Numbered from the stretch's first letter, positions 1 to 10,169 are shown. The stretch is DNA of 64,000 nucleotides from Filifactor alocis ATCC 35896 (GCF_000163895.2 NC_016630.1:372001-436000); one strand, 5' to 3'. Numbers and translations are program-made. The notes: generated by a model from the letters alone, not told the origin.

Positions 1-1968
1 GAACATATCTACAACTAAAGTATCATCCTTCGCAGAATCAACATCTATCGTATATTTTAAGTGATGAGAATTTAATAATACTCTCGCTTCTTTGAATGTC
101 ATATTTCGAACTTCAGGAATATCAACTTTTTCGATATTTGTGTTATTACTTACAATTGCATTCGGAGTAACTCCCATATATCTCAGCGTGTCTTGTAATA
201 TCATTCCGACAAAAGGTGCTGAGTTTCCACCTCCGTAGAATCCATGCTGACCATGTGGCTCATCAGTGATAACAAGAACAACTACCTTTGGATCTTCCAC
301 CGGTGCAATACCAACAAAACTGGAGATATAGTAGCCCTTTGGATATTTTCCATCGATAACCTTTTGTGCTGTACCACTTTTTCCGGCAATACGATAACCA
401 AAAATTGCCGCTTTTTTTCCACCTTCTTTTTTAACCACATTTTCTAACAACTCTAACATAGTCTCATTTGTTTTTTTTGAAATCGGTCTACGAACTACCT
501 CAGGTTCAAACCGCTGTATAATTTCACCATCATCAGAAACTATTTCTCTGACTAATCTGGGTTTCATCAATTCACCATTGTTTGCTACGGCACTTACTGC
601 CATGACCATTTGAATCGGTGTCACAGAAATACTTTGCCCAAAAGACATTGTAGCCTGTTGAACCGGCCCTAATTTATCTAATGAATAAATAAGCCCTTCC
701 GCTTCGCCCGGCAATGAAACCCCTGTCTTTTTTCCAAACCCAAACGCATAAATATACTCTAAAAATTTTTCAGAACCAAGTCTTTTTGCTACTTCTATAA
801 AGACAGTATTAACGGACTGCCCTACAGCTTTTCTGAAATCAATTGTCCCAAAAGGTTTTTTCGACCAGTTGGATAATTTTTGACCTGCAACTTCAACATA
901 TCCTTTGTCTACAAAAGTAGAGTTCGGTGTTACCACCCCTTCTTCTATGCCGGCACTGGCAGTAATGACCTTAAATACAGATCCCGGTTCATATAAGTCA
1001 CTAACCATAGGATTTCTCCACATGGAATTAAGCACTTCTAACTGTTCTTCATTTGTCTTTGCATTGCTCATCGCTTCACGAAATCTATAATAATACAATT
1101 CATTAGGTGTTTCCGGATTATAATCCGGCTTTGCGGCCATCGCCAAAATATCCCCTGTTTTAGGATCTATTACAATTGCCATAGATCTTTTTGAATTATT
1201 TTCGATGTAAGACTGCTCCATTGCTTTTTCAACATAATGCTGAATGACTTCATCTATCGTTGAAACAACATGGTATCCATTCACAGGTTCATGATAACGA
1301 ATAGAATGGTCTTCCAATTCTCTTGATTTAGCATCACTAAGGACAATTTTTCTTCCCGGAATTCCATTCAGTTCCTTATTAAAATAAGCTTCAATTCCTG
1401 CTAACCCAACATTATCTTTGGAGGTATGGCCTAGAATGTAAGATGCAAATTTTCCATAAGGATAAAGTCTTCTCTTGCTTTCTTCATAGAACAGCACCTT
1501 ATAGTTTAATTTATCCAACTCCAATTTTTTTGCATAATCAATTTTTTTCATCAAAATAAATCTGGACTTATCTTGATTCTGTCTCACTTTTTCCAAAATT
1601 TTGTTCGAATCTTCTCCTAATATGCCTCCCACATTACGAGAAAACTCTTCCCATTCTCCATCTTCCCATTTCTTTAATTTTTTTTCTTGCTTATCATATT
1701 CCTTTGCATAACTAAGTTCTACATATACATCATAAGTAGATACACTCACTGCTAATTCTTTCCCGTTTCTGTCATATATATTCCCTCTTTTGGGCTTCAC
1801 TTCAACATCTCTGTATTGTTGATAGCTTGCTTTACTGGAATAGTTCTTAGAATCTATTACTTGAACCAACAACAATTTTCCCACTAAAATAGATACAATC
1901 ACCGAAAAAAAGATGACTGTTATTTTTAACCGAAAATCTCTTTGTTTTCTCTGTTCTATCTGTTTCAT
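1..1968 (-). CDS. ftsI: Class B penicillin-binding protein, division transpeptidase (FtsI/SpoVD type), 3' end cut by the window
   Basis: This membrane-anchored D,D-transpeptidase would crosslink septal peptidoglycan. The ATG at 1966-1968 begins a basic stretch (MKQIEQRKQRDFRLK) followed by one transmembrane helix. A PBP dimerisation region comes next (KPKRGNIYDRNGKELAVS). The transpeptidase domain shows the SxxK active site as EPGSVFK near 985, an SVN motif near 813 and KSGTAQK near 385. The visible C-terminus (VRNMTFKEARVLLNSHHLKY) looks like a PASTA domain, which favours the SpoVD/Gram-positive FtsI subgroup over plain Pbp2. The gene runs off the left edge, so the last residues are missing. 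FtsL and RsmH lie directly upstream in the same orientation, the usual division-and-cell-wall order. I am confident of the family; SpoVD versus FtsI is less certain. Confidence 0.93.
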   Translation of the reverse strand, partial: MKQIEQRKQRDFRLKITVIFFSVIVSILVGKLLLVQVIDSKNYSSKASYQQYRDVEVKPKRGNIYDRNGKELAVSVSTYDVYVELSYAKEYDKQEKKLKKWEDGEWEEFSRNVGGILGEDSNKILEKVRQNQDKSRFILMKKIDYAKKLELDKLNYKVLFYEESKRRLYPYGKFASYILGHTSKDNVGLAGIEAYFNKELNGIPGRKIVLSDAKSRELEDHSIRYHEPVNGYHVVSTIDEVIQHYVEKAMEQSYIENNSKRSMAIVIDPKTGDILAMAAKPDYNPETPNELYYYRFREAMSNAKTNEEQLEVLNSMWRNPMVSDLYEPGSVFKVITASAGIEEGVVTPNSTFVDKGYVEVAGQKLSNWSKKPFGTIDFRKAVGQSVNTVFIEVAKRLGSEKFLEYIYAFGFGKKTGVSLPGEAEGLIYSLDKLGPVQQATMSFGQSISVTPIQMVMAVSAVANNGELMKPRLVREIVSDDGEIIQRFEPEVVRRPISKKTNETMLELLENVVKKEGGKKAAIFGYRIAGKSGTAQKVIDGKYPKGYYISSFVGIAPVEDPKVVVLVITDEPHGQHGFYGGGNSAPFVGMILQDTLRYMGVTPNAIVSNNTNIEKVDIPEVRNMTFKEARVLLNSHHLKYTIDVDSAKDDTLVVDMF

Positions 1969-2005
1969 AACTAAAGCAATCTCCGTTTCAAACACAAATT
2001 AATCA

Positions 2006-2665
2006 TTAATTTACTTTGATGTAAGTAATTTTATCTTCTTTGGGATAATCCATTCCCAACTGTTCTCTGGCACGCTTCTCAATCACATCGCTTCGATTAT
2101 TGCTTTCCATCTGCACTTCCAATATTTCTTTTTCATTTTGCAAGTTTAATAATTCTTTGTTTAATTCATTAATATCATACTTCAACTTAACAATTTGGGT
2201 ATTTCGATAAATTAAAATAACAAATACAAATGAAACTAACAGAGCAACAAAAAAAATAAGGGATGTTACCTTTCTGCTCTTTGAAATTACTTTCCTGTTT
2301 TTGTTCCTTCTTTCCTGAATAATGCCTCTTCTCTTCAAATCAGTCTTTCCTGAATGAAGCATTTCTGTTGATTTTATATTTTCTTTTGAACTTTTTTTAT
2401 TTTTTAGAGTTACAGCATTATCTAAGTTGGAACTATTATCTACCAGACTGCCTTTGTTAACATGCTTTTTTTTTCGAAAAATTTTCTTCAGACCTTTTTT
2501 TTGTTTCTTCTTCCCTGAAATATTATCTGAATTCAACGAAACTCCGCTTTTTTCACTCTGCATTTTTTCTTTCATTTTATGATAAGCTTCACTTTGTGAG
2601 TTTCGATATGGATTCTTTTCATTCTGTTTTTTCGAAACAATATTTTTTTTGCTTTCTTTTCTCAA
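2006..2665 (-). CDS. ftsL: FtsL/DivIC-like septum initiation protein
   Basis: A bitopic divisome protein of 219 residues. A long lysine-rich cytoplasmic tail (residues 1-130) is followed by one transmembrane helix (about 132-152, LIFFVALLVSFVFVILIY). A leucine-zipper-like coiled coil follows (about 155-195), then a short tail with REQLGMDYP, typical of FtsL/DivIC. FtsL is normally nearer 100 residues, so the basic extension is unusually long. The start is TTG, preceded by AGAGGAAGTGAG. It sits 35 bases after rsmH and before the PBP gene, exactly where ftsL is expected. It probably bridges DivIB/DivIC and the division PBP; this role is inferred from family and position. Confidence 0.85.
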   Translation of the reverse strand: MRKESKKNIVSKKQNEKNPYRNSQSEAYHKMKEKMQSEKSGVSLNSDNISGKKKQKKGLKKIFRKKKHVNKGSLVDNSSNLDNAVTLKNKKSSKENIKSTEMLHSGKTDLKRRGIIQERRNKNRKVISKSRKVTSLIFFVALLVSFVFVILIYRNTQIVKLKYDINELNKELLNLQNEKEILEVQMESNNRSDVIEKRAREQLGMDYPKEDKITYIKVN

Positions 2666-2700
2666 GATAAACTCACTTCCTCTTATCTATTTATATCCAA

Positions 2701-3633
2701 TTATAACTTAATCGCTCCTCTTACCTTTGCGCTGCGTGAGCGAGGATTTTCTCGCAATTCTTCTTCGCTTGGCACAAGCGGTTTTCTATGCGCTAACCTT
2801 AACCTTGCTTGATGGTTACATACACAAACTGGAATTTCCGGCGAGCAAATACACCCTGTCGATTCATCTCTAAAAAAGTTCTTTACTATCCTATCTTCCA
2901 AAGAATGAAATGTAATTACAGAAATAACTCCACCCGGTAAAAGCAACTCAACTGCACTTTCCAAAACATCATGAATCACATCTAATTCATGATTTGTTTC
3001 AATTCGTATAGCTTGAAAGGTGCGCTTAGCGGGATGTTGTTCTTCTTCTCTGGCTTTTTTTGGAATCGCCGCTTTTATAATTTGAACTAACTCTCCGGTT
3101 GTATCAATTGGCTTTTTCATTCTTTCTTCCACAATAAACTGAGCAATTCTACTTGCCCATTTTTCTTCTCCGTAATCTCTAATGATTCTTTTTAAATCCT
3201 CTTCAGAATATGTGTTTACAATATATTTTGCACTGATTTGTGAACTTTGATTCATTCTCATATCCAATGGTGCATCATAACGATAAGAGAAACCTCTTTC
3301 CGGAGAATCCAGCTGATAAGAGGACACTCCTAAGTCTAATAATAACCCATTTATACGAAAGATATCAATATCTTCTAATGATTTTTTTATATTACGAAAG
3401 TTATCGTGAATGAGTATCACTTTATCCTCATAAGATTTTAATTTTATCTTTGCATTCTTAATTGCTTCTATATCTTGATCAAAAGCAATCAATTTCCCGG
3501 AATCTAATCTTTTTACAATTTCAAGAGAGTGTCCTGCACCACCTAAAGTTCCATCTACATATATTCCACTTGGAACAATATTTAACATATCAATACATTC
3601 ATTTAACATGACCGGTTTGTGTAAAAAATCCAT
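2701..3633 (-). CDS. rsmH: 16S rRNA (cytosine(1402)-N(4))-methyltransferase RsmH (MraW)
   Basis: RsmH N4-methylates C1402 in the ribosomal P site using S-adenosylmethionine. The 310-residue length is normal for the family. It starts [13 protein letters not shown] and shows the SAM-binding [12 protein letters not shown] (residues about 26-37), the [13 protein letters not shown] motif, [14 protein letters not shown], the conserved [12 protein letters not shown] and [16 protein letters not shown] ribosome-binding site (AGGTGG) lies just before the ATG. There is no mraZ upstream: lgt is the preceding gene, so the classical mraZ-rsmH pairing is broken here. Downstream are ftsL and the division PBP. 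Confidence 0.97.
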   Translation of the reverse strand: MDFLHKPVMLNECIDMLNIVPSGIYVDGTLGGAGHSLEIVKRLDSGKLIAFDQDIEAIKNAKIKLKSYEDKVILIHDNFRNIKKSLEDIDIFRINGLLLDLGVSSYQLDSPERGFSYRYDAPLDMRMNQSSQISAKYIVNTYSEEDLKRIIRDYGEEKWASRIAQFIVEERMKKPIDTTGELVQIIKAAIPKKAREEEQHPAKRTFQAIRIETNHELDVIHDVLESAVELLLPGGVISVITFHSLEDRIVKNFFRDESTGCICSPEIPVCVCNHQARLRLAHRKPLVPSEEELRENPRSRSAKVRGAIKL

Positions 3634-3686
3634 CCTTCCACCTCATAAATTCAATTTCACGAAAACATCTATAAATCCCGCTATAG

Positions 3687-4439
3687 TTAACATCTTTTTA
3701 CATAGGCTCCGTCTAACTCATTGTTCTTTCTCATTATCCAAATTCCAAACCCCACAATAATGAGAACCACACTGACAGTCTGAGCGATTTTAAATGAACC
3801 TATCATAAGAGAATCAGTTCGTAATCCCTCAATAAAAAATCGTCCTATGGAATACACTATTAAATATATTGATATCATCTGTCCGTCAAATTTCTTATTT
3901 TTTCTAATATAAATCAAAAATACAAATAACACAAAATCCAAAATAGACTCATATAAAAAAGTAGGATGTACTCTCACTCCATCTATCATAATTCCCCATG
4001 GTAAATCGGTAGGTCCCCCATGTGCCTCCTGATTCATAAAATTGCCCCATCTTCCTATGGCTTGTCCTAATGCAAGATAGGGTACATACAAATCAAGTGT
4101 TTTCCACAAATTCAGTCCATATTTTCTGACAATGAAGTATCCGCCGATAAAAGCACCTATCAAACCTCCATGAATTGCCAATCCTCCCTGTCTGATGTTT
4201 AACATAGAAAGAACATCTCCCTTATAAACAGAATATCGAAACAAAACATAATACAATCTTGCCCCTATAATAGACAGAGGAAATGCACAAAGAAAAATAT
4301 CCATCAAGTCATTTTCTACAAATCCTTCTTTTTTACCTTGTTTAGAAACCAAAAATACACCTAACAACATTGCAAAAGTAATAAATATCGCATACCATCT
4401 TATTTCTAATCCAAAAATCTCAAATGCAACCGGATCCAT
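3687..4439 (-). CDS. lgt: Prolipoprotein diacylglyceryl transferase
   Basis: Lgt transfers diacylglycerol from phosphatidylglycerol to the lipobox cysteine of prolipoproteins at the membrane. The 250-residue protein has about seven hydrophobic segments and the family signatures IRQGGLAIHGGLIGAF (about residues 82-97), RWGNFMNQEAHGGPTDLPWG (around 130-149) and the HPTFLYES segment. The signature Arg, Asn and Glu residues are present. It lies between the M16 peptidase genes and rsmH on the same strand. Likely clients in this window include RbsB and the PrsA-like foldase, both with lipobox cysteines. Confidence 0.96.
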   Translation of the reverse strand: MDPVAFEIFGLEIRWYAIFITFAMLLGVFLVSKQGKKEGFVENDLMDIFLCAFPLSIIGARLYYVLFRYSVYKGDVLSMLNIRQGGLAIHGGLIGAFIGGYFIVRKYGLNLWKTLDLYVPYLALGQAIGRWGNFMNQEAHGGPTDLPWGIMIDGVRVHPTFLYESILDFVLFVFLIYIRKNKKFDGQMISIYLIVYSIGRFFIEGLRTDSLMIGSFKIAQTVSVVLIIVGFGIWIMRKNNELDGAYVKRC

Positions 4440-4491
4440 AAATCATACAACTCCCCATCCAAAATATATCCTCATTGAAATATGTCAACAC

Positions 4492-5784
4492 TTACTCCTT
4501 AGGATTAATAAAAGATACTACTTTCATATCTTCCACAAAATGTTGCTCTAATCTATCTTGGCAAAACTCAAGAGTAATTTCCTCCAATATTTCTCCGTAC
4601 TCAAACCAATCCATCCCTTGAAAATAATAGGACACATAGTTATTTGCCAACCCTTCCATTGCATCAAAAGATTTGATATAACTTCCTATCCTGCTTTTCT
4701 TAACTCTATCAAAATCTTCTTGATTTAAACCGATTTTCTTTGATTTTCCAATACAATCCATAATTTTTTGAATAACAGTAGTTACTTTTCTGCTTTCTGC
4801 AGATATTAAAGTATATCCGTAATTTCTACTTGCATTATATTCACAATCTAAAGTAGAGAAAATCAAATTTTCATTGTATAACTCTTCATTCAATTCACTC
4901 CCTTTACGGAACAACAAGTCTAAAATGATTTCTGTCGAAATCATTTTTTTCATCAAATCTTTTCCTCTATGTTCCCCATCCATCTTTTCCTTAAATGCAA
5001 TCATAAACATTGGAATAGATACAGGAAATTTTTGTACGATCGTTTTTTGACTGATTTTATTTGGCTCTTTCTTCTCAAGACGATGAACTTTCCCCTCAAA
5101 TGCAAGATCATTTTTTACCGTTTTTTCCACCGTATTTACTATGTCATTCCAATCTAAATCTCCAATCACAAATAAAGCCATATTAGATGGAGAATAAAAA
5201 GTGTTATAACAAGTGTATAGCTCTTCCGGAGTAATTCTATAAATACTCTCTACTGTTCCTGCTATATCAATCCTATTATTGTGGTTAATATACATTGCTT
5301 TTAATGCATTAAAAAACAGCACCCACACCGGATTATCCTGATATATTTTGATTTCCTGTGCAATAATTCCTTTTTCTTTGTCTACATTTTCTTTTGTAAA
5401 AAATGGTGTTTGCACATAAGAAATCAAATGTTCCAATCCTTCATAAAAAAAATCAGTAGAAGAAAACAAATATGCTGTCATATCAAAATTTGTAAACGCA
5501 TTCGCGTCTGCTCCTATTTCAGAAAACTTCTCAAACGCATCTGTCCCATTCGGTTGTTCAAACATTTTATGCTCTAAAAAATGGGCAATTCCTTCATTTA
5601 CTGTAACTTGTTCCTTTGTATGAGGACTGACAAAACTTAAATCATTTGAGCCAAAGTTTGTTGCAAACACAGCATATTTTTTAGTAAATCCTTCTTTTTT
5701 CATAAAAAACAACTCCATGTTATTTGATAATTTTTTATGAAAAATTTCCTCTTTTAGACGACTCATCATACTATGTTGTTTCAT
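4492..5784 (-). CDS. M16 family zinc metallopeptidase (YmfH-like, catalytic partner)
   Basis: An insulinase/pitrilysin-type peptidase of 430 residues. The inverted zinc motif HFLEHKMFE (HxxEH, about residues 68-72) is intact, with a downstream glutamate region (EKGIIAQEIKIYQDNP) supplying the third ligand. The ATG lies inside the 3' end of the upstream M16 gene (14-base overlap), so the two are probably translationally coupled and form a heterodimer, as in YmfF/YmfH pairs of Bacillota. No signal peptide is seen, so it should be cytoplasmic. The substrate is unknown. Confidence 0.9.
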   Translation of the reverse strand: MKQHSMMSRLKEEIFHKKLSNNMELFFMKKEGFTKKYAVFATNFGSNDLSFVSPHTKEQVTVNEGIAHFLEHKMFEQPNGTDAFEKFSEIGADANAFTNFDMTAYLFSSTDFFYEGLEHLISYVQTPFFTKENVDKEKGIIAQEIKIYQDNPVWVLFFNALKAMYINHNNRIDIAGTVESIYRITPEELYTCYNTFYSPSNMALFVIGDLDWNDIVNTVEKTVKNDLAFEGKVHRLEKKEPNKISQKTIVQKFPVSIPMFMIAFKEKMDGEHRGKDLMKKMISTEIILDLLFRKGSELNEELYNENLIFSTLDCEYNASRNYGYTLISAESRKVTTVIQKIMDCIGKSKKIGLNQEDFDRVKKSRIGSYIKSFDAMEGLANNYVSYYFQGMDWFEYGEILEEITLEFCQDRLEQHFVEDMKVVSFINPKE

Positions 5785-7054
5785 TGCTTACCTCTCCCTT
5801 GCCTCTTAAGAAAAAAATAGTATCCAACTGAATATCATGTGCAACTTTCGCTATTTCTTCTACTGTTACACTTTGAATAGAGTCTATAATCTCTTCGATA
5901 GATTTTTCATTCCCATGCAAAGTTTGAAAATAATAAAAGTCACAAAGTCCCATAACACTATCTTTCACACTTTTAAAACCGTTTATTACTAATTTCTTCC
6001 CTTGTAATATCTCTTCTTCAGAGATATTTTTCATCTCCATCTCTTTCATTTGTTCTTGAATCAATCTCATTACCTGCGCCTTATTTTTTGAGTCGATTCC
6101 GGTTTGAATAAACATAATTCCCTTTAATTTTTCCAAAGATGTACCAATTGAATAACATAGACTATATTTTTCTCTAACCACTCGAAATAATTTAGAGAAA
6201 GAACCATTCCCCAAAATAACAGAATACATCAACAATGCATAGTAATCATCATCTCTTATACTTCGATTGGTTCGAAACCCCATTACTAATTTTCCTTGTT
6301 CAATATCCATTGTTTCTTCATATTCCTTAACAGTTTCCACAGTTTTTGCTACAACTTCATTTTTTAACACAAAACTTCGTTCTGTCGGAAAAGAAAAATA
6401 TTGTTGAATTAACCCTACAGTTCTATCAAAATCCATGGTCCCTTCTACCACAATATCGACCAAAGAATAAGAGAGGAGATTCTGATATTGTTGATATAAA
6501 GTTTCAGGAGTAATTTCATCTAAATCTTCCAGATAGCCCTCCTCAACAATTCCGTAAGGCTCTTCTTCACACATTTTTTCAATGCACATTTCCTTTGCAT
6601 AATGTCCTTTATCATTAATTTTTGCTAAAATGGATTCCTTAAGCACTTCTTTTTCTGTATCTACATATTTACGTAAGAAAACTCCATCCTCTAAAACCGG
6701 TGAAAAAATAATTTCGGAAAGAATAGAAATTACCGACTCCAAAATACTTTCTTCTAAAAACTCTTCTCGTACAAAACTCATCTTAAATCCAATCACCTGA
6801 TTTTCTCCGGCCTTAGATACAGAGATTCCTAATTTTGTTCCATACAACTCCTGTAAGTGTTTTGAAAGTCTCATATCTGTAGGATAATTTTTTGTGCCTG
6901 ATTTCAACACATAGGGAACCAAAGAGTTTTGTGTGACATCATCCCTAGATAACTCTTTCCTAAAATAAACCTCTATTATATTAGTCTTAAATTGGGTACA
7001 ATCTATTTTTCTAAAAGTAACCCCATGACAAAGGTCTGTTTTTCTTATACTCAA
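5771..7054 (-). CDS. M16-like peptidase subunit, probably non-catalytic (YmfF-like)
   Basis: A 427-residue M16-fold protein. At the place of the zinc motif it reads KHLQELYGTKLG, so the second histidine of HxxEH is replaced (HLQEL) and the subunit is likely inactive. C-terminal M16 signatures such as GNGSFSKLFRVVREKYSLCY are present. The start is TTG with a strong AGGAGG six to seven bases upstream. It precedes and overlaps the catalytic M16 gene, which suggests a heterodimer in which this subunit shapes the chamber. The role is inferred from the family. Confidence 0.88.
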   Translation of the reverse strand: MSIRKTDLCHGVTFRKIDCTQFKTNIIEVYFRKELSRDDVTQNSLVPYVLKSGTKNYPTDMRLSKHLQELYGTKLGISVSKAGENQVIGFKMSFVREEFLEESILESVISILSEIIFSPVLEDGVFLRKYVDTEKEVLKESILAKINDKGHYAKEMCIEKMCEEEPYGIVEEGYLEDLDEITPETLYQQYQNLLSYSLVDIVVEGTMDFDRTVGLIQQYFSFPTERSFVLKNEVVAKTVETVKEYEETMDIEQGKLVMGFRTNRSIRDDDYYALLMYSVILGNGSFSKLFRVVREKYSLCYSIGTSLEKLKGIMFIQTGIDSKNKAQVMRLIQEQMKEMEMKNISEEEILQGKKLVINGFKSVKDSVMGLCDFYYFQTLHGNEKSIEEIIDSIQSVTVEEIAKVAHDIQLDTIFFLRGKGEVSNETT

Positions 7055-7103
7055 GTGTAACCTCCTAAATTTTTACAATATATTTAAAAAATCACAAAAA
7101 TAA

Positions 7104-7277
7104 TCAGTCTCTATACTCTATCTCAATATTATCTAACTGCTTTTTAAAGTTTTTACGAAAAGCATCCAAATACTCTTTTCTTAGCTGTTGCTGTTCTATT
7201 TTTTCGTCCTCAGTCAAACCCTCTGTTTTGGATTTATGTGCAAGAACATTAATACGATTGATTAATTCAGGTTTCAT
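7104..7277 (-). CDS. DUF896 (YnzC-like) small protein
   Basis: A 57-residue open frame from ATG 7275-7277 to TGA 7104-7106. The sequence begins MKPELINRINVLAHKSKTEG, continues LTEDEKIEQQQLRKEYLDAF, and ends RNFKKQLDNIEIEYRD-like. This is the DUF896/YnzC pattern of small two-helix proteins, which in Bacillus lies beside lexA and is SOS-associated. I see no LexA-type box here. AAAGG precedes the start at good spacing. The M16 pair lies 50 bases downstream. The family call is good; the function is unknown. Confidence 0.85.
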   Translation of the reverse strand: MKPELINRINVLAHKSKTEGLTEDEKIEQQQLRKEYLDAFRKNFKKQLDNIEIEYRD

Positions 7278-8046
7278 ATCAAAATACCTTTCCTTTCATT
7301 CTGTTACAAAAAATCTTATCCTGTTATCAAAGATAATTTATCTATATTGTCAACAATTTGTAATTGTTACATAAAAATCCACTATAAATTTTATCTCTTT
7401 ATTGTATTACAAAATAAAATCTTTGTATACCAAAAACGATACTATCACTATAATATTTCAAAAAAAAATTGCAGATATCAAATATAATGATACTTTAGTT
7501 CTCTAAAATGTTCATTTATGAAATTCATTTTTTTAAATAACATAGTCTAAACATAAATCTTAAACACACAAAAAAATTTGCATGGTAAAGTCCAATCTTA
7601 TCCACAAAGTTTATAATTTTTGAAGCATATATTTGTGATATACATGATGTAATACAATAATTTAATCATTATAAAAAACTATAATTTAATCTACTAAGTT
7701 ATCAACAATATAATACCTTTACAAAAACTACTAAAACCCTTCACAACCAGGAATTTGAAAATGTATCTCGATCTCTTTTTTATCAAGTTTAGAGAAAAAA
7801 TGTGTAATGCCTTAGCGAGAACAATAATATAGAATATGAATTGCAATTTAAAATAATAATGATTTCATGCAATTCTATCAGATAATAAGATGAACTGTTT
7901 GTTTCTAAATATATTTTAAAATTCATTCTTTTATGTTACAATGAAGACCTCTTTGAATTAATTTATTTCAAATCTAATTGAAGAAAACCAAAATAACACA
8001 AAATAGCAGAAACAAAAAGAGCACAACAAAAGAAAGGATATATTAT
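7278..8046. other. AT-rich gene-free gap with two DnaA-box-like sites
   Basis: About 770 bases without a supportable gene, between the YnzC-like gene (minus) and the TtcA-like gene (plus). It holds TTATCCACA at 7598-7606, identical to the consensus DnaA box, and TTATCAACA at 7699-7707, one mismatch away. TACAAT at 7937-7942 could be a -10 for the rightward gene but lacks a good -35. Promoters for both flanking genes must lie here. I see no RNA gene. Confidence 0.5.
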
Positions 8047-8049
8047 GTG

Positions 8050-8880
8050 ATGAATACAAATACAAGTCTTCCAATTCCTACAAAAGAAATGGAACGAGCC
8101 TTAATTAAAAAATTCAGAAAATATCTGTGGTCACCCTTTATTCGGGCAATCATTGATTTTGAAATGATTCAACAAAACGATAGAATTGCTATTGCTATTT
8201 CAGGTGGAAAAGACAGCCTTGTGATGGCTAAACTAATGCAAGAATTGTATCGCCACTCCGATATTCCGTTTGAACCTGTGTTTATTTCCATGAATCCGGG
8301 GTTCAGTAAAGAAAACGAATCCTCTCTTATTGCAAATTGTAAAGCAATGGATATTCCTGTACATTTTTTTCAATCAGATATTTTCGAAGTAACTACATCA
8401 ATTGCAAAAGAAAATCCTTGTTATATGTGTGCAAGAATGAGAAGAGGTGCATTATATGGAAAAGCCGAAGAATTAGGCTGCAACAAATTAGCTTTGGGAC
8501 ACCATTTCAACGATGTAAATGAAACTACTATAATGAATCTTTTATACACCGGTTGTTTTAAAACAATGTTACCTAAACTAAAATCTACCAATTTTAATAA
8601 TATGGAAATTATTCGTCCTCTATACTATGTCTATGAAGAACATATTCATAAGTATATGAATTATATTCAAATTTTTCCTATGGATTGTGGATGCACTGTA
8701 ACAAAAAATGAGGTTTCAAGTAAACGAAAAGAAATCAAAAATTTAATTGCAACATTAAAAATACAAAATCCCAATGTTGAAAAATGCATTTTTAAATCTA
8801 TCCAAAACATCAACATAGATTGTTGTATTTCTTGGCAATACAAAGATAAAAATTACTTCTATTTAGAAGATAATTACTAA
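8050..8880 (+). CDS. TtcA/TilS-type PP-loop ATPase, probable tRNA thiolation enzyme
   Basis: An adenylating PP-loop enzyme of about 276 residues. It shows SGGKDSLVMAKLM (PP-loop), a CxxC pair in NPCYMCARMRRGALYGKA and ALGHHFNDVNET. This layout matches TtcA, which makes 2-thiocytidine-32 in tRNA using an iron-sulfur cluster held by cysteines. Further cysteines occur in the C-terminal part (MDCGCTVTKN), where TtcA has another conserved cysteine. AAAGGA at 8033-8038 fits an ATG at 8050 or GTG at 8047; an upstream TTG at 7978 has no ribosome-binding site. It is the only plus-strand backbone gene left of 27000 and is flanked by AT-rich gaps. TtcA is the best guess; a divergent paralogue is possible. 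Confidence 0.8.
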   Translation: MNTNTSLPIPTKEMERALIKKFRKYLWSPFIRAIIDFEMIQQNDRIAIAISGGKDSLVMAKLMQELYRHSDIPFEPVFISMNPGFSKENESSLIANCKAMDIPVHFFQSDIFEVTTSIAKENPCYMCARMRRGALYGKAEELGCNKLALGHHFNDVNETTIMNLLYTGCFKTMLPKLKSTNFNNMEIIRPLYYVYEEHIHKYMNYIQIFPMDCGCTVTKNEVSSKRKEIKNLIATLKIQNPNVEKCIFKSIQNINIDCCISWQYKDKNYFYLEDNY

Positions 8881-9104
8881 AAGGTAAAAAATTCTACTCT
8901 TATCATCCGGTTCATATATTACATCAACCTGTATTTTATAAACATTAGGTGGATTATGTATGGATTATACATGTTTTATTATAGATTTTTTCCTTGCATA
9001 TTATTTTAATCCATTATCACATTTAATATCTGATTGATATCAACATCTTAAAAACTATCTATAAATACTTTTTATCTGCACACCATTTTTTAATCTTGAT
9101 ACAA
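8881..9104. other. AT-rich intergenic stretch
   Basis: Together with the terminator that follows, this is a 355-base gap between the converging TtcA-like gene and the ribose operon. I see no open frame with a ribosome-binding site and no recognisable RNA. Confidence 0.4.
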
Positions 9105-9153
9105 AAAAGATATCTTAATTGACAACTATATTCTGTCAATCAAGATATCTTTT
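9105..9153. terminator. Bidirectional intrinsic terminator
   Basis: Two 20-base arms (9105-9124 and 9134-9153) pair throughout, with a single G-U position, around a 9-base loop. An A run (9102-9108) on one side and a T run (9150-9153) on the other give U-tracts in both directions. It sits between the ends of the plus-strand TtcA-like gene and the minus-strand rbsB gene and probably ends both transcripts. Confidence 0.85.
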
Positions 9154-9235
9154 CAATTTACTCTATTACTATTCATTCATGAAGCCATAGTGCAAATATA
9201 GCATTATTGTTTGTTATCAGATATACAAGTAAACA

Positions 9236-10156
9236 CTATTTTTTTACAATTAGTTGTAATTCTACAGGTATGCTTGCTTCTGTCTTCTCTCCGGCTAAAA
9301 TTTTTCCGGCTGTTTCTACTCCCAAAGAACCGATCAATTTTGGTTGTTGAGCAACAGTTGCCAACATTTCTCCGGCTTCAACAGCAGTTTTCGCATCATC
9401 GGTAGCGTCAAATCCTACAACTTTAATATCACGGTTTGATGCTTTAATTGCTTCCAAAGCACCAAGTGCCATTTCATCATTATGTGCAAATACAGCATCA
9501 ATTTCAGGTTGAGCTTGAAGAATATTTTCCATTACAGAAAGTCCTTCTGTTCTATCGAAGTTAGCTGTTTGTTTTGCTACTACAGTAATCTCTTTTCCGG
9601 CAATTGCTTCATTAAACCCTTGACCTCGATCTGTAGCTGCAGATGTTCCGGGGATTCCCTCTAACTCTACAACATTTCCTTTTCCGCCAAGTTGTTCAAT
9701 AATATACTCTCCTGCCATCTTTCCACCTGCTACGTTATCAGATGCAATATGTGTAACAACATCTCCGGAATTTGCTCCTCTGTCAAGAGTAACAACGGGA
9801 ACTCCTGCTTCGTTTGCTGCTGCGACTGCAGAAGCTACTGCATCAGAATCTGTCGGGTTAATCAAAAGTATTTTTACTTCTTTTGTAATTAAGTCTTCTA
9901 CATTTGACAACTCTTTTGCAGGGTCATTTTGAGAATCCAATACAATTAATTCCAATCCAAGTTCAGCTGCTTTTTCTTCCGCACCTGTTTTTAAGTCAAC
10001 AAAAAACGGATTATCCAGTGTAGATACTACTAAACCTACTTTTCCCCCAGTTTCTGCCTGAACATCAGACTTTGTTTCTTCTTTTTCCCCACAACCTACA
10101 AATACCATTGTTACCATTAACATGGCCGTTAATAGTAATGCTAAACGCTTTCTCAT
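9236..10156 (-). CDS. rbsB: Ribose ABC transporter substrate-binding lipoprotein RbsB
   Basis: The binding protein that delivers D-ribose to RbsAC. The 306 residues begin with a lipoprotein signal ([23 protein letters not shown]), with Cys22 as the lipidation site. The mature part has the peripheral-binding fold of the ribose family: [51 protein letters not shown] and [15 protein letters not shown]. It is last in rbsRKDACB, 13 bases after rbsC, and is followed by a strong terminator. Confidence 0.96.
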   Translation of the reverse strand: MRKRLALLLTAMLMVTMVFVGCGEKEETKSDVQAETGGKVGLVVSTLDNPFFVDLKTGAEEKAAELGLELIVLDSQNDPAKELSNVEDLITKEVKILLINPTDSDAVASAVAAANEAGVPVVTLDRGANSGDVVTHIASDNVAGGKMAGEYIIEQLGGKGNVVELEGIPGTSAATDRGQGFNEAIAGKEITVVAKQTANFDRTEGLSVMENILQAQPEIDAVFAHNDEMALGALEAIKASNRDIKVVGFDATDDAKTAVEAGEMLATVAQQPKLIGSLGVETAGKILAGEKTEASIPVELQLIVKK

Positions 10157-10169
10157 AAAAATATCCTCC

